The notes: a model not told the origin generated them from the letters alone. Positions 51,724-61,499 are shown, counted from the stretch's first letter. The stretch is DNA of 64,000 nucleotides from CAVXFS01 sp049582805 (GCA_049582805.1 JBAUUR010000012.1:1-64000), one strand, 5' to 3'. Made by a program: numbers and translations.

Positions 51724-54700
51724 GTCTTGCGCCACTGCGCCAGGCGGTCGAAGGCGAGATAGATGACCGGTGTGGTGAACAACGTCAGCACCTGGCTCAC
51801 CATCAGGCCGCCGACCATGGTGATGCCGAGCGGATGGCGCAGCTCGGAACCGACGCCGGTGCCCAGCATCAGCGGCAGCGCGGCCAGCAAAGCCGACATC
51901 GTGGTCATCAGGATAGGCCGGAAGCGCAGCAGGCATGCCTCATGGATCGCATCGCGCGGAGACTTGCCTTGCTTGCGCTCGGCATCCAGCGCAAAGTCGA
52001 TCATCATGATCGCATTCTTCTTGACGATGCCGATCAGCAGGATGATGCCGATAATGGCAATGATGCCAAGATCGTTGCCCGACACCAGCAACGCCAGCAG
52101 CGCGCCAACCGCGGCCGAGGGCAGTGTCGACAGAATGGTCACCGGATGGATGTAGCTCTCGTACAGCACACCGAGCACGATGTACATGGTAACGACGGCA
52201 GCGAGGATCAGCAGCAGCGTATTGTTGAGCGAGGACTGGAATGCCAGCGCGGCGCCCTGGAAGCTGGTCTCAACGCTGATCGGCATGCCCAGTTCCCTGG
52301 TCGCATTGCGGATGGCGGAAACTGCCTGGCCGAGCGATGCGCCGGGCGCAAGGTTGAAGGAAACCGTCGAGGCCGGAAACTGGCCGATATGATTGATGGC
52401 AAGCTGCGTTGTCTTCTCGGTCACGTGCGCTATCGATGAAAGCGGAACCTGGTTGCCGCTGGGTGAAACGACATAAATATTTTCCAGCGCCGCCAGACCC
52501 TGCCTGAAGCCCGGCTTGACCTCGAGCACGACGCGGTAGAGATTGGACTGGGTATAGATGGTCGAAATCAGTCGCTGGCCGAAGGCGTTGTAGAGCGCAT
52601 TGTCGATTGCAGCCGGGGTGATGCCGAGCCGCCCGGCGCTGGCGCGGTCAATGTCAACATAGGCCTGCAAGCCTTGATCCTGCGTGTCGCTGGCAACGTC
52701 ATTCAATTCCGCAACCTTGCGCAGGCGTGCGACCAGTTTCGGACCCCACAGGGCAAGTTCGTCGGGATCGGCGTCCTGCAAACTGAACTGGTATTGGGTG
52801 CGGCTGACGCGATCCTCGATGGTCAGGTCCTGCACCGGCTGCATGTAGGTGGTGATGCCGCCCAGCTTGTCGAGCTTCGTCTGCAGGCGACGAATGACAC
52901 CGCTGGCATCGGCATCGCGCTCGGCTTTCGGTTTCAGGTTGATCAGCATGCGGCCGCTATTCAGCGTGACGTTGGCGCCGTCGACACCGATGAACGACGA
53001 CAGGCTATCCACCGCCGGATCGGCCAGCACCGTATCGGCCACGACCTGTTGGCGTTCGGCCATTGCGGCAAACGAAATCGACTGCGGCGCCTCGGTGATG
53101 GCCTGGATGACGCCGGTGTCCTGCACCGGAAAGAAGCCCTTGGGAATGAAGACATAGAGCAGCACGGTCAGCACCAATGTGCCGATGGCGACCAGCAAGG
53201 TTGCGCCCTGCCGATCGAGCACCCAATTGAGCCAGATGCCGTAACGCGCGATCACCCTGTCAATAAAGGCGCCGCTGGCGCGGTAGAAGCGTCCCTGCTG
53301 CTCCGGCGGCGTATGGTGCAGCAACCGCGCGCACATCATCGGCGTCAGCGTCAGCGACACCACGGCCGAGATCAGGATCGACACGGCAAGGGTGACGGCA
53401 AACTCGCGGAACAGCCGGCCCACTACGTCGCCCATGAACAGCAGCGGAATCAGCACGGCGATCAGCGAAAAAGTCAGCGAGATGATGGTGAAGCCGATCT
53501 GCTCGGCGCCTTTTAGTGCCGCCTGCATCGGAGAATCGCCGGCCTCGACGTAGCGCGAGATATTCTCGATCATGACAATGGCGTCGTCTACAACGAAGCC
53601 GGTGGCGATGGTCAGCGCCATCAGCGTCAGGTTGTTGATCGAGAAATCCGCCAGGTACATGACACCAAACGTGCCAACCAGCGACAGCGGCACCGCTACG
53701 GCTGGAATCAGCGTCGCCGGCACATTGCGCAGGAACAGGAAGATCACCATCACCACCAGCGCCACCGACAGCAGCAATTCGAACTGGACATCGTGCACCG
53801 AAGCGCGGATGGTGGTGGTGCGGTCGGTCAGCAGCCTGACCTCCACCGTGCCTGGCAGCGCTGCCTGCAATTGCGGCAGCACCTGCTTGATGCGGTCGAC
53901 GGTCTCGATGACATTGGCACCCGGTTGGCGCTGGATATTGAGGATGATGGCTGGCGCCTTGTTGGCCCAGGCCGCCAGCCGCACATTCTCGGCGCCGTCG
54001 ATGACGTCAGCGATGTCTCGCAAACGTATCGGCGCGCCGTTCTTCCATGCGATGACCAGATCAAGATACTCGGCCGCGGATTTGAGCTGGTCGTTGGCAT
54101 CTATTGTGGAAGCGCGCATTGGGCCGTCGAAGCTGCCCTTGGCCATGTTGACATTGTCATTGCCGATGGCGGTGCGCACATCATCAAGATTTAACCCGTT
54201 GGCAGCGAGTGCCTTCGGGTTGACCTGGATACGCACGGCGGGCCGCTGGCCGCCGCCAATGCTGACCAGGCCGACGCCGGGCAACTGCGACAGTTTCTGC
54301 GCCAGCCGCGTATCCACCAAGTCCTCAATCTGGGGCAACGGCAGCGTCGCCGAAGTGATCGCCAGCGTGATGATGGGTGCATCTGCCGGATTGACCTTGC
54401 TGTAGATCGGCGGCATCGGCAGGTCGGTCGGCAGGAAGGAGCCGGATGCGTTGATCGCCGCCTGCACTTCCTGCTCGGCAACGTCGAGGCTCAATGTCAG
54501 GCTGAATTGCAGCGTGATGACCGAGGCGCCGCCGGAACTGGCCGAGGACATCTGGTTCAGGCCCGGCATCTGGCCAAATTGGCGTTCCAGCGGAGCCGTG
54601 ACCGATGAGGTCATCACATCGGGGCTGGCCCCGGGGTAAAGCGTGGTGACCTGGATCGTCGGGTAATCAACCTCGGGCAGCGCCGAGATCGGGAGGATGC

Positions 54701-54788
54701 GATAGCCCACCAGACCGGCCAGCAGGATGGCGACCATCAGCAGCGAAGTCGCTACCGGCCGCAGGATGAAAGGACGCGACGGGTTCAC
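51720..54788 (-). CDS. mdtB: RND efflux inner-membrane transporter, MdtB-like
   Basis: The 1022-residue RND protein has MNPSRPFILRPVATSLLMVA at the start, the proton relay GFVVDDAIVMIENI and the RND repeat structure with 12 membrane helices. Its order before the second pump subunit and after the adaptor matches mdtA-mdtB-mdtC. The start overlaps the stop of the adaptor gene by four bases. Energy comes from the proton gradient. Confidence 0.9.
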   Translation of the reverse strand: MNPSRPFILRPVATSLLMVAILLAGLVGYRILPISALPEVDYPTIQVTTLYPGASPDVMTSSVTAPLERQFGQMPGLNQMSSASSGGASVITLQFSLTLSLDVAEQEVQAAINASGSFLPTDLPMPPIYSKVNPADAPIITLAITSATLPLPQIEDLVDTRLAQKLSQLPGVGLVSIGGGQRPAVRIQVNPKALAANGLNLDDVRTAIGNDNVNMAKGSFDGPMRASTIDANDQLKSAAEYLDLVIAWKNGAPIRLRDIADVIDGAENVRLAAWANKAPAIILNIQRQPGANVIETVDRIKQVLPQLQAALPGTVEVRLLTDRTTTIRASVHDVQFELLLSVALVVMVIFLFLRNVPATLIPAVAVPLSLVGTFGVMYLADFSINNLTLMALTIATGFVVDDAIVMIENISRYVEAGDSPMQAALKGAEQIGFTIISLTFSLIAVLIPLLFMGDVVGRLFREFAVTLAVSILISAVVSLTLTPMMCARLLHHTPPEQQGRFYRASGAFIDRVIARYGIWLNWVLDRQGATLLVAIGTLVLTVLLYVFIPKGFFPVQDTGVIQAITEAPQSISFAAMAERQQVVADTVLADPAVDSLSSFIGVDGANVTLNSGRMLINLKPKAERDADASGVIRRLQTKLDKLGGITTYMQPVQDLTIEDRVSRTQYQFSLQDADPDELALWGPKLVARLRKVAELNDVASDTQDQGLQAYVDIDRASAGRLGITPAAIDNALYNAFGQRLISTIYTQSNLYRVVLEVKPGFRQGLAALENIYVVSPSGNQVPLSSIAHVTEKTTQLAINHIGQFPASTVSFNLAPGASLGQAVSAIRNATRELGMPISVETSFQGAALAFQSSLNNTLLLILAAVVTMYIVLGVLYESYIHPVTILSTLPSAAVGALLALLVSGNDLGIIAIIGIILLIGIVKKNAIMMIDFALDAERKQGKSPRDAIHEACLLRFRPILMTTMSALLAALPLMLGTGVGSELRHPLGITMVGGLMVSQVLTLFTTPVIYLAFDRLAQWRKT

Positions 54789-56149
54789 TGCGAATTCTGG
54801 TTGTCGGCGCCGCCCTCGTGCTGGCGGCGCATTTCGCGCATGCGCTGCTTGCGTTCATCCTCGGGAAGTTTTTTCATTTCCTCGCCGAATTCGCCGCGGT
54901 CAATGCGCGCGTTGATTTCCGCCCACTTTTTCTTTCGCTCCTCGGCCGAGGCTCCACCCGGGCTTCCAGCGGCGGCGCGCGGCATTTTGCCTGCGCCCGG
55001 AACTTTGCCTGCGCCCGGCGTTGTCACCTCTACCTTGGCGTGTTCGCGCAACTTGTCTGCGCCATCGGTCACCACCTGCTCGCCAGCCGCGAGCCCTTTG
55101 TTGATCGCGACGGTTTCACCGGAAACCGGCCCGAGCGTAACCGGGCGGATGGCCACAGTCCGGTCCTGGCCGATGACATAGACGAACGTGCCCTGGGTGC
55201 CGCGCTGGATCGCCGCGACCGGAGCCAGGATGGCATTGTGCAGGGTTTCCACACGCAGGCGGGCATTCACGAACTGGTTGGAAAACAGCTTGTCATCGGT
55301 GTTGGCGAATTCGGCCTTGAGATTGACCGTACCGGTGCTGACATTGATCTGGTTGTCCATGACCAGCAATTTCCCGCTCGCCAGCTTGGTCTTGCCGTCG
55401 CGATCGAGCGCGTAGACGGCCAGCGTCTTGCCGGAATGGAAATGCGCAGACACCGTCCCGATACTGTCCGCCGGAATGGCGAAAATGACATAGATAGGCC
55501 GGGTCTGGGTAATCACCACCAGGCCGGTCGTGTCGGCGGCATGGATCATGTTGCCGACGTCAAGTTGGCGCAGCCCCGGTATTCCTGTAACGGGCGCGGT
55601 AATGTGCGTGAAATCGAGGTTCAGCTGGGCGCTATCCACCTGGGCGCGATCCATCTTGACCACGCCTTCATCCTGGCGCACCAGCAACGCCTGGTCATCG
55701 ACCTGCTGCTTGGCGATCGAATCCTTCGCCAGCAGTCCCTGGTAGCGCTCAAGGTCAAGCTTGGCCTCATCCAGCAGCGCCTGGTCGCGGATCAGCTGTC
55801 CTTTAGCCTGATCGAGCAGCACCTGATAGGGACGCGGATCAATTTCCGCGAGCAGCCCGCCTTGTTTGATAAGCTGGCCTTCGCGAAAAGGAACTCGCAC
55901 CAGCAGGCCGTCTACGCGCGCCTTGACCGTTGCCGTATTGAACGCGGTAACGGTACCCAACCCATCGATGAACACATCAATGTCGCCGCTCTTTGCCAAG
56001 GCTGCCTGTACCGGAAACGGCTTCCCGTCCCCAGCGGCGCCGCGCTTCCCTCCCGGCGTGCCGGCCTGATCCGCAGGCTTGTGGTAAAACCAAAAGGCTA
56101 AGATACAGATAAGCAACAATCCGGCGAACCAGAGGATTTTCTTTTTCAT
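54785..56149 (-). CDS. mdtA: RND efflux periplasmic adaptor, MdtA-like
   Basis: The 454-residue membrane fusion protein starts at ATG 56149 with a hydrophobic anchor (ILWFAGLLLICILAFWFY), then a biotinyl-lipoyl-like domain (VKARVDGLLVRVPFREGQLIKQGGLLAEIDPRPYQ), a coiled-coil hairpin (LDQAKGQLIRDQALLDEAKLDL) and beta-barrel domains. The C-terminal 90 residues are an unusual charged tail (EERKKKWAEINARIDRGEFGEEM) of unknown use. It links the two pump subunits to the NodT channel and is the first gene of that operon. Confidence 0.9.
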   Translation of the reverse strand: MKKKILWFAGLLLICILAFWFYHKPADQAGTPGGKRGAAGDGKPFPVQAALAKSGDIDVFIDGLGTVTAFNTATVKARVDGLLVRVPFREGQLIKQGGLLAEIDPRPYQVLLDQAKGQLIRDQALLDEAKLDLERYQGLLAKDSIAKQQVDDQALLVRQDEGVVKMDRAQVDSAQLNLDFTHITAPVTGIPGLRQLDVGNMIHAADTTGLVVITQTRPIYVIFAIPADSIGTVSAHFHSGKTLAVYALDRDGKTKLASGKLLVMDNQINVSTGTVNLKAEFANTDDKLFSNQFVNARLRVETLHNAILAPVAAIQRGTQGTFVYVIGQDRTVAIRPVTLGPVSGETVAINKGLAAGEQVVTDGADKLREHAKVEVTTPGAGKVPGAGKMPRAAAGSPGGASAEERKKKWAEINARIDRGEFGEEMKKLPEDERKQRMREMRRQHEGGADNQNSQ

Positions 56150-56271
56150 GCAATCAGTATTTTTGTTGTTCAATCAGCGCAGGATAACCGCCGCAAAACC
56201 GGATTTATGCATTTTCCCAACATTAGGGCGCCTCTAAAATTCAGAGTGCGCCCAAATGCAAAGCGAGGAAA

Positions 56272-56808
56272 TCATTGCCCCATAGGTGGCGGCGGGGGTG
56301 GTGGAGGCGAATTGTAAGTTGGTGGAGGCGAATTGTAAGCTGGCGCCGATGGGGCTGGCGGCTGGGAATAAATCATCCGGGACTGATAGGGATACGCCTG
56401 GGGAAGCTGATTGCCCTTGGCATACATGCATTGCTCATACGCAATATCATAGCGGCGCTGGGCCTCGTTTCCACTGTATTGCGACTCATTTGAGCCGATT
56501 GCCGCACCAGCCAGCATCCCGAAGGCAGCGCCCGACCCGGCGCCTTCGTGCCCCCCTGCAAGCGCACCGGCAGCCGCTCCTATTGCCGTGCCGACTGCAG
56601 CACTTTTCACTGCGCTGTCTGTTGCGGCCTGATTGGGCGACATGCCGATTGACTGTTGCGCAAATTGCCTGCATTCCCGTTCTTCGGCAGCGAACAGATC
56701 GAATGGCTTGCCCGGTGCAGGCATCACCGCAACACTCGGGCCATTGGGAAGCGTTGCGCATCCCGCAAGTATTCCCATACAAGTTACTGCAAAAATTGAA
56801 CGCCGCAT
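56272..56808 (-). CDS. Glycine-zipper lipoprotein with proline-rich tail
   Basis: The 178-residue protein starts at ATG 56808 behind GGAGATG and has the lipobox MGILAGC (Cys15). A glycine-zipper segment follows (GTAIGAAAGALAGG and GAAFGMLAGAAIG), then RRYDIAYEQCMYAKGNQLP, and the end is a proline-rich repeat (NSPPPTYNSPPPPPPPP). Such proteins associate with the outer membrane; relatives have no assigned function. It lies downstream of the next exported protein gene in the same direction. Confidence 0.75.
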   Translation of the reverse strand: MRRSIFAVTCMGILAGCATLPNGPSVAVMPAPGKPFDLFAAEERECRQFAQQSIGMSPNQAATDSAVKSAAVGTAIGAAAGALAGGHEGAGSGAAFGMLAGAAIGSNESQYSGNEAQRRYDIAYEQCMYAKGNQLPQAYPYQSRMIYSQPPAPSAPAYNSPPPTYNSPPPPPPPPMGQ

Positions 56809-56873
56809 GGCTGCATCTCCTAACATTTTGGCAATTAAAGAAACCGGATCGACATAGATACTATAGCCGCGAT

Positions 56874-57353
56874 CTAAGGCTGAGCCGGAACCGTCCGCCA
56901 TGCCTCCGGGCAGCTTGGCACGTACGGGTAATATCCTTTGGCCGAATCACAGTAATACCAGTTCTGGGCAGGCGGCGGAGACTGTGGCTGAGCCGCAACC
57001 GGAGGCGGAGGCGCAACATTTGCTTGTGGCGCTACCACCACGGGAGGCTGCTCGTTTATTACCGTAACGGGTGGCGTGTAAGGATCGGGATAGGGGTAAA
57101 CCGGAACGGGATAGAAGTACCATATGCCGGCAGCGACCCACCACCATCCGAGCCGCCCTCCATGGCGACCATGAATCCAGTGGCCTCTTCGCCATATCCT
57201 CATGTCACGCTCGGCAAACCGGTGAATTTCATGGCCTTCCCAATGCCCTCCCCTGTATCCTTCCCTGTATCTTTCGTCGGGGTCGGCAAGTACAGGAATC
57301 GAAGTCACCAGCAAGGCGCCAACCATTATTCCTGAAATTATCTGTTTCATCAT
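56874..57353 (-). CDS. Exported Tyr/Pro-rich protein of unknown function
   Basis: The 159-residue protein has a Sec signal (QIISGIMVGALLVTSIPVLA), a His/Gly-rich stretch with RRGHWIHGRHGGRLGWWWV, a proline- and tyrosine-rich middle (YPVPVYPYPDPYTPP) and the recurring betaproteobacterial ending WYYCDSAKGYYPYVPSCPEAWR with two cysteines. Its function is unknown; an envelope or matrix role is plausible. The start is ATG 57353 or 57350 behind AGGAGAAC. Confidence 0.78.
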   Translation of the reverse strand: MMKQIISGIMVGALLVTSIPVLADPDERYREGYRGGHWEGHEIHRFAERDMRIWRRGHWIHGRHGGRLGWWWVAAGIWYFYPVPVYPYPDPYTPPVTVINEQPPVVVAPQANVAPPPPVAAQPQSPPPAQNWYYCDSAKGYYPYVPSCPEAWRTVPAQP

Positions 57354-57438
57354 GTTCTCCTAATGATCAATTGAGGCTGGTTAGCCAGTTTCCTGAATGG
57401 CCAGATCAGCCGGGCCGTGTTTATGCTGCTATTTTAGT

Positions 57439-57786
57439 CTAGTCCACGAAATACTGAATCGGCAAATCATCTGTCAGGATCGAAATTTCCTCATCAATGG
57501 AGGCGTCGTCCCTCACCTGTTGCCAATAAGCGATTCCGCCAAAGAGACTGGCTGCAAGCAGGATGGCGCCGATGCAGTAGTATACCCTGTGCCGATGTGC
57601 CGACGTATGCCATATTTCATGTCGGTCAGACCATGCGAACAACGGCACGGTTCCGCTGCAAGCCTCATAGCGGCTCAGTGCCCGCAGGCGTGCAGAACGC
57701 AGATTGGCAAGCGTGGACTGATCAATTCGCTCAAGCGAGCAATTGAGCAGTTGCCTGATAAGTTCCGGATTCAGCTTATCGTCCAT
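57439..57786 (-). CDS. DUF3619-like single-pass membrane protein
   Basis: The 115-residue protein has an N-terminal cytoplasmic helical part (LIRQLLNCSLERIDQSTLANLRSARLRALS), one membrane helix (VYYCIGAILLAASLFGGIAYW) and a short acidic outer end (EEISILTDDLPIQYFVD). This order and the final DDLPI motif fit DUF3619 proteins, usually found near an ECF sigma factor; none is adjacent here. Function unknown. Confidence 0.5.
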   Translation of the reverse strand: MDDKLNPELIRQLLNCSLERIDQSTLANLRSARLRALSRYEACSGTVPLFAWSDRHEIWHTSAHRHRVYYCIGAILLAASLFGGIAYWQQVRDDASIDEEISILTDDLPIQYFVD

Positions 57787-58741
57787 CGCGTTCCAACTTC
57801 TCTTATACGTTGCCCGTTAACGCATTATTGATGATCCTTCCAGGATTCCTTATCAGGTTCATCATGATGGCTTCCCGCAACAGAATCCTCGCACCATTAC
57901 AACTCATGTCTTCAAGGTCTGGCCCTCGAAATTTGCGACTCCTCCGATCCTCCTCCTGGAGGAATTGAGTGAAAAAAAGAACCCCATACCGGACGGCGGA
58001 TGACCTGAAACAATCATCTGCCGCCAACTGAAACCATTGGATTAACTCCCGCCCTTGCGGATACGCGATCCTGCGGAGTACACGATGTGCAATCTAATTC
58101 AGCCAAGTATCAACTGTATGTCCACAATGTATGAAATAAAATATTTTGCAAGGCTGCCGATGGGCTTTGTACATTTGTGGCGCTTTGCGATCCACCTCTG
58201 CTCGAACTGATTTTGAAGACCTTCATCACCGTTCATCCTGAGCGTAGCGGAGCGAAGTCAACGGAACGAAGTCGCATGGAGTTGCCTGATGCGGGCTATG
58301 CCAGCTACCCTCAGCACGAACGGTTTGAGGGCATCACTATTGCGCTTTCCATAATCCCGGAAAAAGCATTTGGCCACATAACCATCGACTTGGCTGGCGT
58401 TAACCAATGACTTGGTTGGCGCAGTTTGCCAACTTAGTCAGATGGCTATGCAAAGCCTTTTGGCAGCCTAGTCGAATGGCTAGTAGTTGCATCAGACAAC
58501 ACAGAGGTCACAGAGGGGAAACGGTTGAAACAAGCGATTGATCATAAAACCGCAACCCCCCTCGCCGCCCTTTTTACCCGGAAGGAGTACGCCGGCGGGT
58601 TCCCCGTTGCACAGACAAAGGGGGATATACAACAATTGCAAACAACAGGCCGGAGCGATCTCATTGCCCTATGACCAAGAGAGAAATGAGGAAGATTTGA
58701 ATGTTCGCCTCTCCCTTTGGCAAAGTGAATAGTCCGGACTA
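57787..58741. other. Gene-free region of about 950 bases
   Basis: No convincing coding frame was found. It contains a TTCATCCTGAGCGTAGCGGAG/GAACGAAGT-type dispersed repeat (58231-58279), an ACACAGAGGTCACAGAGGGG phrase at about 58500-58520, and repeated TTGGCTGGCG/TTGGTTGGCG and CAGATGGCTA/CGAATGGCTA motifs around 58390-58490. It looks like a sink of short repeats between two gene blocks. Confidence 0.4.
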
Positions 58742-59323
58742 TCAGCTCAGGTCGCCCGCCAAAGAATCGCGAACCTTGTCCGGCATTGCCACTTCCTCGG
58801 GGTAATCAGGGTGGGCGATGCCTGCCCGCACGGTTGCGCCCCGCTTGATTGCGGCGATCATTTCCGGCGTGAGTTCGAAGCGCACGAAGTGCACCGCAGC
58901 GGTCTTGTCTTCGGTCTCCCGATCCAGATCCTCGTTGGCGATGGCGAAAACCCTGTCATAGCCCTCAGCCTGCATCCAGACCGTCTTCTCGATGCCGATC
59001 AGGCGCGCAAGAGCCGCGCGGCGCTGTTCCACATCCTCGTACTCCAGCATGAAAGTCGCCTTCCAGTTGCTGCCGTCTGGGATGAGCGGATTGTAGACGT
59101 CCAGTTCCTGCTGAATGCCTTCCGGCTCGAAGATGCGCTCCAAGCGCAGCATTTCCTGCACCTGGTATTGCATCGTGAGGCTGTCCTCGAAATACAGCGT
59201 GGCATGCGGGCCGATGGCCAGCCTGCGGTTCGCTTTGTGTTCCATGACCCTGGCGCGGAGCTCGGGCCGGATGGCGGCATATTTCTCCAGAGTGTAAAGA
59301 TCGTCGCGGGTCAGCTTGCTCAT
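58742..59323 (-). CDS. DUF3501 family protein
   Basis: The 193-residue protein starts at ATG 59323 (MSKLTRDDLYTLEKYA) and shows the DUF3501 pattern RRLAIGPHATLYFEDSLTMQYQVQEMLRLERI and a second beta-rich half with HFVRFELTPEMIAAIKRGA. Its biochemistry is unknown. Genes of this family regularly sit with rubrerythrin and a GlpC-like Fe-S oxidoreductase, exactly as here, so an iron or peroxide role is likely. The longer frame extends back into the next gene and was rejected. Confidence 0.85.
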   Translation of the reverse strand: MSKLTRDDLYTLEKYAAIRPELRARVMEHKANRRLAIGPHATLYFEDSLTMQYQVQEMLRLERIFEPEGIQQELDVYNPLIPDGSNWKATFMLEYEDVEQRRAALARLIGIEKTVWMQAEGYDRVFAIANEDLDRETEDKTAAVHFVRFELTPEMIAAIKRGATVRAGIAHPDYPEEVAMPDKVRDSLAGDLS

Positions 59324-59342
59324 GGGATGGATTTTGTCCCGT

Positions 59343-59630
59343 TCATCCGTGCGCGATTTTTTTGTCGGTGAAGAGATAGTCGCGCAGTTGCTTGTCAAAG
59401 CGCGGATCGTGGCGCCTGATCCACTCCAGCACCATCGCCGCGTGTTCCTTTTCCTCGTCGCGGTTATGGGCGAGAATCGCTTTCAATTCGGAATCGCCGC
59501 ATGCATCGACCCGCTGGTTGTACCAGTCCACGGCCTCCAATTCCTCCATCAGGGAGATGATGGCCCGGTGCATGTCGCGGGTTTCCGCGCTAAGTTGTTC
59601 AATGGGTTCGTGGTAACCTTCGTGTGACAT
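59343..59630 (-). CDS. Encapsulated-ferritin-like (EncFtn family) protein
   Basis: The 95-residue two-helix protein matches EncFtn of Rhodospirillum: SLMEELEAVDWYNQRVDA and AILAHNRDEEKEHAAMVLEWIRR, with ferroxidase ligands Glu30, Glu60 and His63 and the Trp36-Tyr37 pair. Such proteins form a ring decamer that oxidises iron. The usual C-terminal encapsulin-targeting tail is missing (it ends KKIAHG) and no encapsulin gene is nearby, so it may act freely. ATG 59630 has an AAGGAGAAAT site. It lies in the rubrerythrin/Fe-S/DUF3501 operon. Confidence 0.88.
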   Translation of the reverse strand: MSHEGYHEPIEQLSAETRDMHRAIISLMEELEAVDWYNQRVDACGDSELKAILAHNRDEEKEHAAMVLEWIRRHDPRFDKQLRDYLFTDKKIAHG

Positions 59631-59649
59631 TTCATTTCTCCTTTTTGAT

Positions 59650-60984
59650 TCAAATAGCGTAAGCCTTGCGCAGCAAGGTGATCGGGTGTTCCGGCGCGCG
59701 GCCATCCTTGAGGCCGTTTTCGATATGGTGGCCGGCCATCGCACAGTCGCTGCCGTAATGCTGTGCCTCCGCTTTCCTTACCCGTTCCACCACCGGCATG
59801 ACGATCTTCATCGCCGTTTCGTGGAACTCCTTTTTCACGGCATAAGTGCCATCGTGGCCGGAGCAGCGTTCGATGATTTCCACCGTAGTGTCGGGCACCA
59901 GTGACAACGCTTCGCGGGTTTTCTGGCCGATGTTCTGCACGCGCTGGTGGCAGGCGGCATGATAGGCAACCTTGCCCAATGGTTGCTTGAAGTCCAATCG
60001 GAGTTTGCCTTGCCTGTGGCGCAGCATCAGATATTCGAAGGGATCGAAAAAAGCTTCCTGCACCTTGCGCACTTCGGGATCGTCCGGGAACATCAGCGGC
60101 AGTTCCTGCTTGAACATCAGCACGCAGGATGGAACCAGTGCGGTCAGATCCCAGCCTTCATCGACGAGTTTGGCGAGCACCGGAATGTTGTACTCCTTGG
60201 CTTTCTCCACCGCGTCCAGATTGCCCAGTTCCAGCTTGGCCATGCCGCAGCAGCGTTCCTGTTGCGCCAGCGTGACGGGGATGCCGTTGTGCTCGAACAC
60301 CGCGACGACGTCCTCGCCCGGCCCAGGCTCGTTGCGGTTCATGTAGCAAGTGGCGAACAAGGCGATTCTTCCCCTGGTGCTTCCGGCCGGTTCGGCCTTG
60401 ATTGCGCTGCGATGCCCGGAAAGACGGTGGCGCAGCGGGTTGCTGTAAAATTCCGGCAGCCAGGCATCTGCATGAATCCCCGCGATGGCCTCCAGTCCCT
60501 TGCGCGCAACCCCGATATTGTTGACGGCATTCACGATCTGGGCCACCACCGGGATGCCCGCCAGGCTGCCGACGGTGTCGGTGCTGGTCAGTATCCGGTC
60601 GCGCAATTTCACGTCGCCATTTCTGAATTTTACCGCCTTGGCTCTAAGCATCAGATGGGGAAAATCCACGTTCCACTCGTGCGGCGGCACATAAGGGCAC
60701 TTGGTCATGTAGCAGAGATCGCAGAGGTAACAGTGGTCTACGACCTTGACGTAATCTGCCTTGGGGATTCCATCGACCTCCAGAGTAGGGGAAGCTTCCA
60801 CCAGGTCGAATAGCGTTGGAAAAGACTGGCACAGACTGACGCAGCGACGGCAACCGTGGCAGATATCGAAAACCCGCTCCATCTCCTTGAACAACGATTC
60901 CTCGTCGTAAAACTCCGGGTTCTTCCAGTCCAGCGGATGACGGGTAGGGGCTTCAAGATTACCTTCGCGGGTCGGGGCAGCCAT
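59650..60984 (-). CDS. GlpC/HdrD-like (Fe-S)-binding oxidoreductase
   Basis: The 444-residue protein has two 4Fe-4S motifs (CHGCRRCVSLC and CYLCDLCYMTKCP), then two cysteine-rich CCG-type domains (CCGMAKLELGN and the AACHQRV..ERCSGHDG pair) as in GlpC and HdrB/D. It probably transfers electrons to the adjacent rubrerythrin or ferritin-like protein. ATG 60984 was chosen; a longer GTG start at 61038 is possible, and neither has a strong ribosome site. It follows rubrerythrin by 68 bases, and EncFtn and DUF3501 genes follow it. Confidence 0.88.
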   Translation of the reverse strand: MAAPTREGNLEAPTRHPLDWKNPEFYDEESLFKEMERVFDICHGCRRCVSLCQSFPTLFDLVEASPTLEVDGIPKADYVKVVDHCYLCDLCYMTKCPYVPPHEWNVDFPHLMLRAKAVKFRNGDVKLRDRILTSTDTVGSLAGIPVVAQIVNAVNNIGVARKGLEAIAGIHADAWLPEFYSNPLRHRLSGHRSAIKAEPAGSTRGRIALFATCYMNRNEPGPGEDVVAVFEHNGIPVTLAQQERCCGMAKLELGNLDAVEKAKEYNIPVLAKLVDEGWDLTALVPSCVLMFKQELPLMFPDDPEVRKVQEAFFDPFEYLMLRHRQGKLRLDFKQPLGKVAYHAACHQRVQNIGQKTREALSLVPDTTVEIIERCSGHDGTYAVKKEFHETAMKIVMPVVERVRKAEAQHYGSDCAMAGHHIENGLKDGRAPEHPITLLRKAYAI

Positions 60985-61052
60985 GGCATCGTCCAGTGCA
61001 TTTTGCTGAATCGGGGGGAAACCGGCCGCGGGTAACACGGCCGGATCAGGGC

Positions 61053-61472
61053 TTAGCCCTTGAACTCGTTGAGCGCTTTCTGATAACGGTTGGCGTGGGA
61101 ACGCTCCGCTTTGGCCAGGGTTTCGAACCAGTCGGCGACCTCGTTGAAGCCTTCCTCCCGCGCAGTCTTGGCCATGCCTGGATACATGTCGGTGTACTCG
61201 TGGGTTTCGCCCGCCACTGCACTTTTCAGATTGTCCTCGGTGCCGCCGAATGGCAGGCCGGTGGCAGGGTCACCGCATTGCTCCAGATATTCCAGATGAC
61301 CGTGCGCATGACCTGTCTCTCCTTCGGCGGTGGAGCGGAACAGCGCGGATACATCGTTGTAGCCTTCGACGTCGGCTTTGCCTGCGAAATAAAGATAGCG
61401 GCGGTTGGCCATGGATTCGCCGGCAAAGGCGTCCTTCAGGTGTTGCTCGGTTTTGCTGCCTTTCAGTTTCAT
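61053..61472 (-). CDS. Rubrerythrin (ferritin-like domain only)
   Basis: The 139-residue four-helix protein has the diiron ligands of rubrerythrin: AFAGESMANRRYLYFA, AEGETGHAHGHLEYL, AVAGETHEY and AKAERSHANRYQKAL. It lacks the C-terminal rubredoxin domain, so electrons must come from a partner, probably the adjacent Fe-S oxidoreductase. It detoxifies peroxide. ATG 61472 follows TGAGGTGA by five bases. It is the first gene of the four-gene cluster. Confidence 0.92.
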   Translation of the reverse strand: MKLKGSKTEQHLKDAFAGESMANRRYLYFAGKADVEGYNDVSALFRSTAEGETGHAHGHLEYLEQCGDPATGLPFGGTEDNLKSAVAGETHEYTDMYPGMAKTAREEGFNEVADWFETLAKAERSHANRYQKALNEFKG

Positions 61473-61499
61473 GATATTCACCTCACAATTGTTAAAAAT

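Noticed and set aside
57803..58027. Minus-strand 74-codon frame after the DUF3619-like gene
   Set aside because: No recognisable feature and atypical composition; kept as part of a gene-free region.
58231..58279. Possible CRISPR-like repeat arrangement in the 57.8-58.7 kb gap
   Set aside because: The repeats are few, irregular in spacing and of the dispersed TTCATCCTGAGC type; there are no regular spacers.
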